A DNA stretch of 64,000 nt from Fragilariopsis cylindrus CCMP1102 (Eukaryota > Bacillariophyta > Bacillariophyceae > Bacillariales > Bacillariaceae). Below, one piece after another: positions 11,110 to 21,243 of this stretch. Under the pieces are notes generated by a model, which did no database searches, had not been told where the DNA came from, and saw nothing but the letters and a program-made list of their open reading frames with translations. Made by a program: the position numbers and the translations under genes. The stretch spans positions 1 through 64,000 of the forward strand of contig FMBT01000417.1 of assembly GCA_900095095.1 (NCBI GenBank), in the 5' to 3' direction. Positions within the stretch are counted from its first letter, which is position 1. Every line of letters begins with the position of its first letter.

Positions 11110-11708
11110 TCGTAAAGATAAGAATGAATGTTTGTTTACTTGATTGTTATCGTTATTTATACAGCTTCCTCTTTTCTTATTCACACAGACAAATTCAGAT
11201 TACAGTGTAACAGACATGATAATCTCAGATTGTGGCTGCTTCGATATTCAAAAAATAGTTTGATGGATGAATCATGTGAATCATCAGCAAGCAACGGTTT
11301 GTGTCGATCTTGCTTAATCTAAAATTGACAGCACTGATTGAAAGCATGAATGGCTGGCAAAGACGTGAAGGTGATGTCCGTGAATGAAAAAACTATTAAT
11401 CCCGGGACAAGCGGAAAAACTTTATTTTCAAATTCCATCTCGTTTTTTACAATTGGTTCGGAAAGATGTGATTTCCGTCACAGTAACTTAGTTGCTACCT
11501 TTCTATAGTAAGAAAGTCTATAGTGAGTAGTATACGATGATTTGTACATGTCCTAAAATACAATCACATGTATTATGGTAAAGTTATGCATTTAAAGAAA
11601 CATTATTATGATATTTATAATTGTTATATCATTAGCTAATTGCATTAATCGATTTTTCGTATATATACAATTAATTGTACTGCGAGGATCATTTTTATTT
11701 TAAAGAAT
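11110..11708. other. Intergenic region
   Basis: Upstream of the nucleotide transporter and downstream of the next reverse-strand gene. I see no gene, only AT-rich DNA with several poly-A/T tracts. Confidence 0.4.
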
Positions 11709-12677
11709 CTATTCTATTTCTGCTTTCTTTTGCTTGTCTTCTTTCGCTTTTTGAAATTCTTGTTCTAATTCATTTTGTCTAGTCATGGCATTTTGTTTTT
11801 CCATTTCTTGCAATAGATCATCCACATTATCAACATCAATATTTTGATCTTTTAATTCTTTTTGTAATTGTTCCAGTTCATCATTTGTGGGTGCTCGAGT
11901 TTCACCACCTTCATTAATTTCAGCTCTTGCTGGATAACCATCCTCGGTACGCCATGATCGGAAACCTTCTTCGCCATCTTGATATACCTCACCCTGAAAA
12001 CCAATTACATTATTTTTTAATTCTTTACTTGTAATAGGATACTTACTCATTTTTATCATCTGTAATGTTGGTCGATTATAGGCAACATCTAATTCAGAAT
12101 CACCTGGTGCAATCCATAATTCTAATTTTCCTTGATTTGGTTTTAATTCAATTGGTCGTAAATTAGATGCATGATGTTCAATCATATTCCATTGTCTTGC
12201 AATACAATCTTCAATTGTTACATCCGATATTTTTGATACTTTACCAATATAGAACATTTCTTCATTCGTGCTATGTCTTGGACTTCTTGCATATACGTCA
12301 TTACATACTTCTTTACCACCAATATTACGTAAATTGTGAAAGGTTGCATGTGCACGTTTTACATTCCTTTCTATATATAACATATCAAGTGGTATAGGAA
12401 TATTATCATCCCCCATCTCACCCTTATCTACTAACATACCATCATTGTTATCATCATCTTCATCTACAATTAAATCCCATTTAGATTTTTCTCTTGCGTG
12501 AAGCGTAGTAGTAGTAGTACATCTAGTGGATATTGTTCTTGTTCTCGTGACTGTTCTTGTTCTCGTCGTTGACGAAGGCGAGGATGGGGGCGTTAGTAAA
12601 GAAAATGCCAAACAACTTTCGGTTGTGACTATACCGATAATGAAAATCAAAGAACAGGTAGTTAGTAATTTCGACAT
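11709..12677 (-). CDS. Conserved hypothetical protein, probably plastid-targeted
   Basis: A 322-aa single-exon protein starting at ATG 12677. Residues 1-24 are a signal peptide ending …ESCLA, followed by Phe25 (CLA|FSLL), the diatom plastid pre-sequence pattern, then a Ser/Thr/Arg transit-like stretch to about residue 60. The mature part has a conserved-looking block (IERNVKRAHATFHNLR, ARSPRHSTNEEMFYIGKVSK, VTIEDCIARQWNMIEHHA), a second block (LELWIAPGDSELDVAYN, then GEVYQDGEEGFRSWRTEDGY) and an acidic, coiled-coil-like C-terminus rich in Glu, Gln and Lys. I do not recognise a named family. The layout suggests a soluble stromal or thylakoid-associated protein; that is inference. Confidence 0.65.
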   Translation of the reverse strand: MSKLLTTCSLIFIIGIVTTESCLAFSLLTPPSSPSSTTRTRTVTRTRTISTRCTTTTTLHAREKSKWDLIVDEDDDNNDGMLVDKGEMGDDNIPIPLDMLYIERNVKRAHATFHNLRNIGGKEVCNDVYARSPRHSTNEEMFYIGKVSKISDVTIEDCIARQWNMIEHHASNLRPIELKPNQGKLELWIAPGDSELDVAYNRPTLQMIKMSKYPITSKELKNNVIGFQGEVYQDGEEGFRSWRTEDGYPARAEINEGGETRAPTNDELEQLQKELKDQNIDVDNVDDLLQEMEKQNAMTRQNELEQEFQKAKEDKQKKAEIE

Positions 12678-13275
12678 GATGGCGTTGCTTTTATCAAGTA
12701 TATACCTTCCTTCGTTTGCTCTGTGGAGATACGAATTGGAATTGTCTACTAGTGTATGGTATATTGATAGAATTCTAGTAAGTATTATCTTTTTTTGTTT
12801 TTTTTGGTTGATGCGTGATCATGGACTCACTCATTTTCTACGCGAGTGAATGGCGATGAGAAGCCCATCAGCTGTCAAAATTAGATCGTGTCGTTCACAT
12901 ACCTCATTCATTCACTAGCTACTAGTGACTGATTCAAACCCAGCCATAACAGAGAGGCGAGGAGGCAGTTTCAAGTTTAAGTTTTTAAAGAGTTTTGTCT
13001 CGTCGCTAAGTAAAGGTTAATTTTTAATTTCACATTAAAAACAAGAAAGCTTCATCGACAACAAGAGCAAGAACAAGAACAAGAAGCACGAATAAAACAA
13101 CAATCATCAAGTAGGAACAAACAAGAACGTATCACTCCATCCCACCCCCTACTACGAACTAACAACTTAACTTCTTTTATTCTCTTTCACTCCGATTTTA
13201 AAACGAGTTTAATATAAAAAATTAAAGGAGAACAAGAAGGACTGAACAAAATAAATAACAAAATTCTAAACAAAA
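12678..13275. promoter_or_regulatory. Divergent promoter region
   Basis: Spacer of 598 bp between the plastid protein gene (left, reverse) and the choline-transporter-like gene (right, forward). It holds a TCACTC…GAGTGA inverted pair around 12828-12850 and a purine-rich ACAAGA/GAACAA stretch around 13055-13125. No coding is supported. Confidence 0.45.
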
Positions 13276-14979
13276 ATGAATACAATGATGTCAGTCGAAG
13301 ACGAAGAAAATAATAAAGTTCTATCCGAGAGACTTCTTGGAAACGATGGAGAAGAATTATATAATAATCTGAATATCGGTGATAATTATCATCATAGCCA
13401 TGGTCATAATATTCATAGTAATGATGATGATGATAATGATAATGAAATAGGAGAAATCGTAATTGATTCTGGACCTGGAGGAAATAATAATAATAATAAT
13501 AATAATATTGGAGGTGGAGGACCATTCTTCGGACAACAACATCAACAACAAAATAATAATAATGACAATAATCAAACACCACAACAACCAGAATATCGGG
13601 ATACACCATTCGCTATAGCGTTCTTACTTCATATATTATTAGTCTTTTTCTTTGCTGTTGTATGGGGATTCTCAGCATTACGACAACCACAAGATGATAA
13701 TAATGATGGTTCCAACAATGCAGGAACTGGTGATGGTGATGATGATTCTAACAGCAGCAGTAACAGTAACGTATCACTGTCAGGACTGTTATGGTTATGT
13801 TCTTTGACTTGTTTAGTTAGTATTGGTATTTCAGCTGTTTCATTACAAGTTATGATGAATCATTCCGAAATATTAATTCAATCAAGTTTGATTGGGTCCT
13901 GTTGCTTTATGGTCATAATGATTCTATTATTTTTCATTGATGGTGTTATAACAGTTGGTATATGCTGGTGTCTATTACTTCTTATGACAATACTTTATAC
14001 ACGAAGTGTTTGGAATCGTATTCCATTTGCTGCTGCGAATCTCCGTACTGCATTATCAGCAATACAAACAAATGGTGGTATATGTATTTTAGCCTATGGT
14101 ATTTCTTGTGTCGCAATGATGTGGACCATGATTTGGTCACTAGCACTAATTGGTATTAGTTTTAAGGAATCATCTTGTGTTGGTGGTGTTTGTAAACCCC
14201 ATATGAATATCATATCAATTATATTTTTAATTTTATCCTTTTATTGGACGACACAAGTATTACAAAATATATTACACGTAACAGTGAGTGGTGTTGTTGG
14301 AACATGGTGGTTTGATCCACAAGATGCACTGTCAGTATTTTCACCATCGATTGTTGATTCATTCCGTCGATCGACAACGTACAGCTTTGGTAGTATCTGT
14401 ATGGGTAGTCTACTCGTTGCAATCATTCAAACTATGGAGGCAATGGCACGATCAGCACGACAAAACAATACAGGTGGTATATTACTTTGTATCATTGAAT
14501 GTATATTACGGTTGATATCAAGAATTGCTGTATACTTCAATAGATGGGCATACTGCTATGTTGGTTTGTATGGGTTTGACTATATTTCATCTGGAAAGAA
14601 GGCAATTGAACTATTCCAAGCACGTGGTTGGACGACAATCATTACAGATAATTTAATCCATCGAAGTTTGTCATTAATTTCTATCGTGATTGGTGCATTA
14701 TCTGGCGTAATTGGTATGTTATTAGCAAAAGCAACAGGTTGGACCACAACGATATTTGGTAGCAGTTCCTCCTCGTCCGATGGTATAGTATTTTTTGTTT
14801 GTTTTTTAATTGGTGTTTCTATGGCATTCATTTTGATGAGTGTTGTATTGTCCGCCGTCGATACCGTGATTGTTGCATTCGCGGAGGCACCAGCTGAATT
14901 CAATACGCACCATCCAGCACTGTACAATAATATGATTGAAAAATGGAAATTAGTTTTCCCTGACGAATGTGGATTTTAA
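13276..14979 (+). CDS. Choline transporter-like protein (SLC44/CTL/Pns1 family)
   Basis: A 567-aa single-exon polytopic membrane protein starting at ATG 13276. A disordered Asn/Asp/Gly-rich N-terminus (about 1-110) precedes about ten hydrophobic helices, the first at about 111-133 (FAIAFLLHILLVFFFAVVWG). Family signatures are clear in the C-terminal half: FYWTTQVLQNILHVTVSGVV with the following TWWF, then FGSICMGSLLVAIIQ, INRWAY-like FNRWAYCYVGLYG, and the terminal FAEAPAEFNTHHPALYNNM. These match the SLC44/Pns1 family. Members carry choline or ethanolamine in animals, while the yeast protein's substrate is uncertain, so the diatom substrate should be left open. The location is probably plasma membrane or endomembrane. 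Low-complexity insertions between helices 1 and 2 are triplet-repeat derived. Confidence 0.88.
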   Translation: MNTMMSVEDEENNKVLSERLLGNDGEELYNNLNIGDNYHHSHGHNIHSNDDDDNDNEIGEIVIDSGPGGNNNNNNNNIGGGGPFFGQQHQQQNNNNDNNQTPQQPEYRDTPFAIAFLLHILLVFFFAVVWGFSALRQPQDDNNDGSNNAGTGDGDDDSNSSSNSNVSLSGLLWLCSLTCLVSIGISAVSLQVMMNHSEILIQSSLIGSCCFMVIMILLFFIDGVITVGICWCLLLLMTILYTRSVWNRIPFAAANLRTALSAIQTNGGICILAYGISCVAMMWTMIWSLALIGISFKESSCVGGVCKPHMNIISIIFLILSFYWTTQVLQNILHVTVSGVVGTWWFDPQDALSVFSPSIVDSFRRSTTYSFGSICMGSLLVAIIQTMEAMARSARQNNTGGILLCIIECILRLISRIAVYFNRWAYCYVGLYGFDYISSGKKAIELFQARGWTTIITDNLIHRSLSLISIVIGALSGVIGMLLAKATGWTTTIFGSSSSSSDGIVFFVCFLIGVSMAFILMSVVLSAVDTVIVAFAEAPAEFNTHHPALYNNMIEKWKLVFPDECGF

Positions 14980-15392
14980 GGGTTGAGATTATGTTGTATA
15001 TTCCTATCTATCGCTCAGGTTTGCTATTTACGTACATTAAATATGAAATATATTCTTTTCTTCTATTAAAATCGCAAATAATACTAGTAACAATTTAACT
15101 TAAAGAAAAATGTGCATGTCATAGAAGTATACTGTATACGATTTAATTACTATTTTATTATTAGCTACACTCTTCCACTCTTTTGCTTCGATCAATTTTG
15201 AAAACAAAACTACATTTGTATTTACCGTTCACCCCTACTGTTGTTGTACAGACGTGTCGTACATGTTTTACCTTAACTGAAGTACTGTAGCAAGCTACTA
15301 GAATAATGGCTTGATAATGATGTTGTGATGGATGAAAATGAAACAAAAACAACAACACAACTTACGGTATCGCTATATTCAAAACTGTAGGA
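14980..15392. other. Intergenic region
   Basis: Short spacer between two forward genes with no gene called. A reverse-strand open frame overlapping 15273-15467 lacks an ATG and is likely a shadow of the next gene's first exon. Confidence 0.4.
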
Positions 15393-16714
15393 ATGATGGG
15401 ACCTACGACCAGCACTGCTGAAACTAATGACGGCAGGCGGCGGAATAGTTTGATCAGTCGCCGCCAAAAGTGTGGCTCTTCTTGTTTGATGACAGTAAGT
15501 TCTTGATGTATTTATATTATGCTGTTGTTTTTATCACGTTACTGCCACTGCTTCGTTCGTTGACTCACTCATATAGGTGTGTCTTTTTTTTACTACTATT
15601 ACAGGTTATCGCAATGATGATATTATTGTCATCGACGATGATGATCTTATTTGTTTCGGCCATAAAGCCAGTCCGGAATATACAAGTAACCTTCAGGGGT
15701 CAAACATATACCGTCCGGGAGGGTGTAACAACAGTAAAAGAATTGACAGATAGATTTGAAAAGATATCCGGAAAAAATAATGCGTCATCGCCATCGGAAG
15801 CAAGTTTGAATAGTAATAGTAATAAAAATGATGATGATAATGATAAGAAGAAGAGTAAGAAAAAGGGAATGATCATTTGGAAGGGACAGATACTCAAACC
15901 AGATGATAGTTTAATTAAGGCGGGTATAAAAAATGGTGATCATGTCATGATATTACCAGATGAAAAAGAAACGAAGGCAACTGATATGTTAGCTGTGTAT
16001 TTATTCCTGTTGTCGAGTAATGAAAAGGCTATTGAGGATGCAATAACAAAAATAAAACAAGAACAACCAGAATCATTTGAACAAATGGAAGAAATGTTTC
16101 ATTCATTCCGTGATAATATACAACATTTAAAAAAACAGGACGTGGTTGATAACTTACGTACAAATTTTGATTTAGCCTATCATAGAATCCGTTCAGTATG
16201 GGAACATCCATCATTACGACAATCATTGCATGATCCAGATCGAATTGAAAATTATCGTAAAATTATATCACAAAATTTATCCAGAACGAAATTTTTAAAT
16301 AATAATAATAATAATAATAAACAATCACCCAATAATAATCGATTACAGAATGCCATCAATTCACCAGAAATATGGAAAAAGGAATTTACAAAATTTGTTG
16401 CTAAAGCAATTCGAGTTGGTGATACTATATTAGAAGGTATATTAGATTTACTACTAGATGTCCTGAAAGGAAAGGGTTCATCATCATCATCGAATGTTAG
16501 TCGTGATAACAGTTATTACTCAACATCGTCATCATTGCATCAACAAGATGGTGCAGCAGGATTGTCATCAGCATCGTCATCATGGACATCTGCTGCTGCA
16601 AATGCTCATACTACACTTGCTGATACATTTACAGATGAAATGGAAGATCCATCACTTGCCAATAATCTGTTATTTGAATTGTCTGAATCGGAAGATGATT
16701 ATGAGGATGAATGA
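15393..16714 (+). CDS. Ubiquitin-like domain protein, probably two exons
   Basis: My preferred model joins 15393-15494 (MMGPTTSTAETNDGRRR…) to 15605-16714 across a 110-bp GTAAGT…TTACAG intron; the frame is kept and the protein is 403 aa. The alternative is an unspliced start at ATG 15614, which would give an N-terminal signal-like helix (MMILLSSTMMILFVSAI). The open frame upstream of that begins at a GTG and crosses the intron. A ubiquitin-like fold follows: VRNIQVTFRGQTYTVREG, a Lys/Asp/Asn-rich insertion in the middle, then IIWKGQILKPDDSLIKAGIK and NGDHVMIL. Downstream is a helical region (about 80 residues from TDMLAVYLFLLSSNEKAI) that could be BAG-like, an Asn run, an amphipathic helix (VGDTILEGILDLLLDVLKG) and an acidic tail. 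Function is unknown; a chaperone or proteasome adaptor is possible. Confidence 0.65.
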
Positions 16715-17644
16715 ATGATCTATTTGAACGAAATCGAAAAATAGTTTGAGTAGTAGAATTTTTACTGGATGAGAATTTTACCTTTTTCACGGAACAAATG
16801 AATGAAATAAAATTACTTATTCCATACGCAATGATATGGGGTTAAGATACAGGCCATTGCCGTGCGTGCGTGCGTGCGTGCGTACACAAATCTATTCTCT
16901 CTCTTTCACTTCTTACAATGATAGACGAAGATTTGCATATAGACAAATTATGCAAATGAATACATTATTTATTCTTGCCTCCACTGATATATTATTGTTG
17001 TACCATTACACAAATGGACGATGCATAAATGTACCTGCGTTACATATTACTATACTATATTATGATCTACTTCTTTTTTTAATAGAAGATGCAGTAGAGT
17101 CCATATTGTTTGGAAATACAAACACAAATATACATATTATATAAATAAAATAAATAATGAATCTTTCTCTCGAAACTATTATTTTTTGTCATTTTTTATG
17201 AACCAACAACAGAATGCATACGAAAATAAGTAGGAGTGGACACCTTACTTACAAGAAATTTCTACTTCTAATTAGAATTTTTTTGATACGATTTACCCTT
17301 AGTAAAGTCACTGGTAAACGGAGCGCGTGATCGGCAAAGCAGTAGAACACTAGTAGCGTCGACGAAGATAGATAGTTGTAGCTTCAGCATTACTATTATT
17401 TAGTGAAGGTCGAATTAGTGTGATTGCTTACGTATTATTTATTTAATCATTTATGCATTCAATCATTTCTAAAACTAAATGTACTACTTATTGGTGAAAT
17501 AAGTATCGGTAGACAGTGTGTATCCAGTTTCTTTTTCTTCCTTTACATTCACCCAGATCAATAATTTGTTCTTTTATTGAATTTTTGGCAAACACTTCAA
17601 ATCGTTTATTTTTTTCTTTTTCAAGTACACTATACAGCAAACTA
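16715..17644. other. Intergenic region between convergent genes
   Basis: About 0.9 kb. It includes a TGCG microsatellite (about 16862-16881) and AT-rich sequence. A 102-codon frame at 16836-17144 spans the microsatellite and has no recognisable features, so I leave it uncalled. Confidence 0.4.
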
Positions 17645-17767
17645 CTAAGGTTTCCACGGAGTTCCTAATCCACCGAATGCACCCTGATTTTGTTGAGATT
17701 GTCCATATGGATATTGCTGCTGCTGCTGCTGCTGTTGCTGGTGTTGTTGTCGTTGCTGTGCCTGTTG

Positions 17768-17798
<31 letters not shown>

Positions 17799-18906
17799 TG
17801 ATGGGCGTATTGTTGTTGTTGTTGTCCCATTGGAGGTTGTGACGAATACATATTATTGGGATTACCAGGATATCCTCCACTAGTCGGTGCTGATTGTACT
17901 CCCGCCGGCGGAGTTGGAGTTGGTACCGGAGCCGTCATACCGAAAAAGTCGTTATGTGCTGCTGATTGAGCTGGCTGCTGTTGTTGTTGTTGATGCTGAT
18001 GATGATGATGATGAGAAGGAGCAGCTGGTGCACCCCCATCATTAAAATCTAATAAAGAACCAGCTGTGTCAGCAGTACTAGGCGCGGCAGGAAGAGAAGA
18101 AGCTGGTGCCGGTGTTCCAAATAGATCATCCACTGATCCTACAGAAGACCCAATAGAACTGGCATGTGAATGCGACGGCGCTCTTTGTTGTTGGGGTGCG
18201 GGTGGAGGAGTAGGAGCAGGAGCAGCAGCTGGTGCGTGTGAGGGAAAATGATCATCGCCGTCATCATCATCATCGTCATCGTCGTCCTCCATATTAATTC
18301 GAGTCACCTTCGCCACGATCGAACCCATCCAGGTTGGGACCGGTTGTCGTTCTTCGGCAAAGTCCATCCACACTGGCATCGCACCCTTGTCACGGTCACT
18401 CCCTGGTATCAATGCCGATTTGAAACGAAAATGATACTGTCCCGGTAACGGAAAGGAATCTCGAACTTGTCCAAAAGCTGGTGGCGTACCAGGATGACGA
18501 GGTTTGGGTGCCAAAAATACATTCGGTTCCGATTCAATATCACCATCTTCCGGAACGAAGTAACTGTAGTATATAATAATAGTCATGTGTGTGTATTTAT
18601 GCGAGTCATTTTTTTTGTTTTGTTTTATTTTATTTTATTGTTGTTTCAATCGTTATTAATGCGATTTATTTTTTTAACATAGCAAGATAAAGAGAAAGGG
18701 AGGGAGAGAATGAGAAATAAAATCAGATATGATATGATAGAAAATGACAATACTGCTCAACTGTCTTGTATAGTACAACGTAGTAGAGATGCTTGATATC
18801 GGGACAATAATTCTTTCAAAATAAAAAATAAAAGCATCTACCATTACACCTAAAATAAAGCATCGACAACGACCATCAAAAATTAAACGTACCGAATGGT
18901 TGTCAT
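17645..18906 (-). CDS. DIX-domain-like protein with Gln/His/Ala-rich tail
   Basis: Exon 1 is only 14 nt (18893-18906, MTTI plus two bases) and exon 2 is 17645-18563; the 329-bp GT-AG intron restores frame and gives 310 aa. The N-terminal ~90 residues (MTTIRYFVPEDGDIE, then PPAFGQVRDSFPLPGQYHFR, then VPTWMGSIVAKVTRI) have the layout of a DIX domain (beta strand, acidic turn, tLgd.k…y.F.fk, …g.iva.v), as in Dishevelled/Axin and plant SOSEKI proteins, where it drives head-to-tail polymerisation. This is inference from pattern. After an Asp run the tail is disordered and carries DDLFG, LLDFND and DFFGM, which resemble clathrin- and AP2-binding motifs, plus long Gln and His runs. Family and partners are otherwise unknown. 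Confidence 0.6.
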
Positions 18907-20130
18907 ATTGTTGTTACTATCGATCCTTCAAAAGTCTTTTTAGGCTGTTTGTTGTTCCTGTAATGTATATTTTCTATTACTGTTTCCGTCGTTGGGGGCG
19001 ATGTTCTGTATCGTGGTGAAGACAACACAAAAGTTCGAAGTACTTCGAGCTTAGCGTATGTATGTCTTACAGCTACCGGTAGTAGCCTCGTCACTAAAGT
19101 ACACATGAAAAATACGCAACGGACTGAGAATTAATGCCCCTTTAGCAAATTAATCGAATTAACCAAGCACTGTCCGCCCCTCCCCCAAATAACACAAGCT
19201 CGTATCCTCTTACAGACATCTCACATTGAGATATGATATGATGAGGAGTGGTGTGGCATTATGATATCTACCTATCTTTTGGTATTTACTTCCTGACCTA
19301 GTAAATCCATAAAAGAGGGATCCATTCGTTTGTTCATTCATTCATTCATTCATTCATTCATTTACAAGTTGTACTATTGTGAAATCAATTAGAGGATTCT
19401 CTAACGGGAATCAGTAGTGTGTTCAATAATGTTGATGACTAAAAAGGGACATCAAAGAGGAATGCCAAATAGTATTCATTTGATACTTCATTATGCATCC
19501 TAATTCTAGAAAAACTACTTGATGTTCACTGATGGTTTTACAGTAGCTTTGCATAATGAAAGAATGCTATGAGGTATAGAAGTGCTTGTCAGCAAATTGC
19601 ATTCCGTTCAACAAATAATAGGATATATAACTAACACTATTATTGTATTCATTCATCATAGTATTATGTACAGGTTTTTGTATCCAAATTTGAGTTTTGA
19701 ACTTGGATAATTTGCCTTAAAGACAAGTGTGCATTAATTATATGGCTATTCCCTGTGTTTGGAATTTGCCGTGAGTATAATACTGACCATTAACTAACTA
19801 ATGATGCAGACACATCATGCTACAAGTTATTGCATGTGCAATGTCATCAACTTGCCTAATATTATATATATATATAAGTACTAAAAGAATATGTCAGAAA
19901 TCTGGCATTTTATATAGTGATGTGCCGTACTAATATAATTATAGATATTGAATAATGCTGTGAACAATTTCATTTCACTGTATTGTGTGTATATATGTAT
20001 GTACTTCTATGTATGTATGTACTTCTATCTATGTACCTTAATTATCTTACTTTTATAGTTGCGTCTCTATCTATGTTGTTTCTCCTGTCATTCTAGTATT
20101 CGTCCTTCTATTGCATCTATTATTTTATGA
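18907..20130. other. Intergenic region
   Basis: About 1.2 kb. It holds a CATT microsatellite (19335-19361), GTATGTACTTCTAT repeats (about 19995-20033) and AT-rich unique sequence. No gene is supported. The short reverse frame at 18903-19106 is 5' leader sequence of the DIX-like gene at most. Confidence 0.4.
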
Positions 20131-21243
20131 TTATCGTGCACATGGACCTTTTCCAACCGTAGCACATGTTTCAGGACAAAAATGCATGACTTTCTTTCCT
20201 CCACTATCTGGTTCTTTCTTTTTACACTTTCTTCTGACCTTCTTTCTAGAATTACCTTCACCAACCCATTCACAATTCTTTCCATCTTTATTTTTCCATT
20301 CATATTGTGGTCGATCTTCACAATCTCCAGTAGCAGCATCTACTGGAGATTCCGTGGGAGATGGAGGGGCTGAGGGAGTCGGAGGAGTTGGTGTATCTCC
20401 ATCACAAAGATCAGAACCGACTTTCCAGTCGTCACAAATGACTTTCCGCATCCATAAGATTTCTTCGCTGACACGTGAATATACACCCGCTTTTCCCGCC
20501 AGCGCACATCCGTAGCCCCAACTCGTGATTCCAACTTGTGTGTGAATGTTTCCATTAATTTTTACAAGAGGACCACCGCTGTCCCCCTGACAAGCATCTT
20601 TCTTCCCTTCTGGGTAGCCAGCGCACAACATTTTGGATGTTACGCTACTACTTCCATAATTGTTTTTGCATTCAGCATTTGTGATGGCTGGTACTTTCAC
20701 ATCACGGAGCATGTTCGCGACGGACGAAGCTCCCGACGATGTCGTTCCCATTCCTAGAACATCAAGAACGCTTCCTTCTTCGGGAAAGTCGCTATCAAAG
20801 TTGAGTTTTAATGTAATGTCGCTTTCTATGATGTACTCCGTTTCTAACAACATAAGAGCATAATCATAGTTGATACCAGTACCTTCACCAAATTTTGGAT
20901 GAGATATAGCATCCGTGACAAGTATTCTCTCCGCATTTTTAAAACCTTCATTATTTAAACTGTTTCTCTTCGTCGGACCAACAGTAACTTGTTCGTTTAT
21001 ATTATAATTTTGAGGCTGACAATGCGCTGCGGTGAGCACAACTCTAGGTGCAATCAAACTTCCACCACATCCTCCCATTGAAACGTAGTACGGAAATTCT
21101 CCATAATCACTTTCATCGCCACCTACGACGAGTACACTACGGTGACGGAGACTGGATTCACTGGATCCGACTACACCGTGTCCATATATTGAGATGGTGG
21201 TAGCAGCAATAAAGCTTACAACAGTTTGGGATGTGAATTTCAT
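20131..21243 (-). CDS. Secreted trypsin-like serine protease (S1A) with Cys-rich C-terminal module
   Basis: A 370-aa single-exon protein starting at ATG 21243. Residues of about 1-26 are a signal peptide. The activation region VVGGDESDYGEFPYYVSM starts at 39. The catalytic triad is His74 (LTAAHC), Asp127 (NYDYALMLLE) and Ser222 (CQGDSGGPL). Asp216, six residues before the serine, predicts trypsin-type Arg/Lys cleavage. The S1 domain ends around 270 (SRVSEEILWMRKVICDDW). A Thr/Pro linker (about 284-298) leads to a ~60-residue basic module with at least five Cys (CEDRPQYEWKNKDGKNCEWV, then RRKCKKKEP, then HFCPETC), a layout seen in other stramenopile trypsins and reminiscent of ShK-type folds. 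The protein is probably extracellular or vacuolar. Confidence 0.9.
   Translation of the reverse strand: MKFTSQTVVSFIAATTISIYGHGVVGSSESSLRHRSVLVVGGDESDYGEFPYYVSMGGCGGSLIAPRVVLTAAHCQPQNYNINEQVTVGPTKRNSLNNEGFKNAERILVTDAISHPKFGEGTGINYDYALMLLETEYIIESDITLKLNFDSDFPEEGSVLDVLGMGTTSSGASSVANMLRDVKVPAITNAECKNNYGSSSVTSKMLCAGYPEGKKDACQGDSGGPLVKINGNIHTQVGITSWGYGCALAGKAGVYSRVSEEILWMRKVICDDWKVGSDLCDGDTPTPPTPSAPPSPTESPVDAATGDCEDRPQYEWKNKDGKNCEWVGEGNSRKKVRRKCKKKEPDSGGKKVMHFCPETCATVGKGPCAR

Noticed and set aside
13187-13609. Long reverse frame opposite the SLC44 gene
   Set aside because: Tyr/His/Leu runs are the antisense of Asp/Asn/Gly repeats in the real forward gene.
15273-15467. Reverse frame ending at a GTAAGT donor-like site
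   Set aside because: It looks like a first exon but has no ATG; the forward exon of the ubiquitin-like gene over the same bases is better supported.
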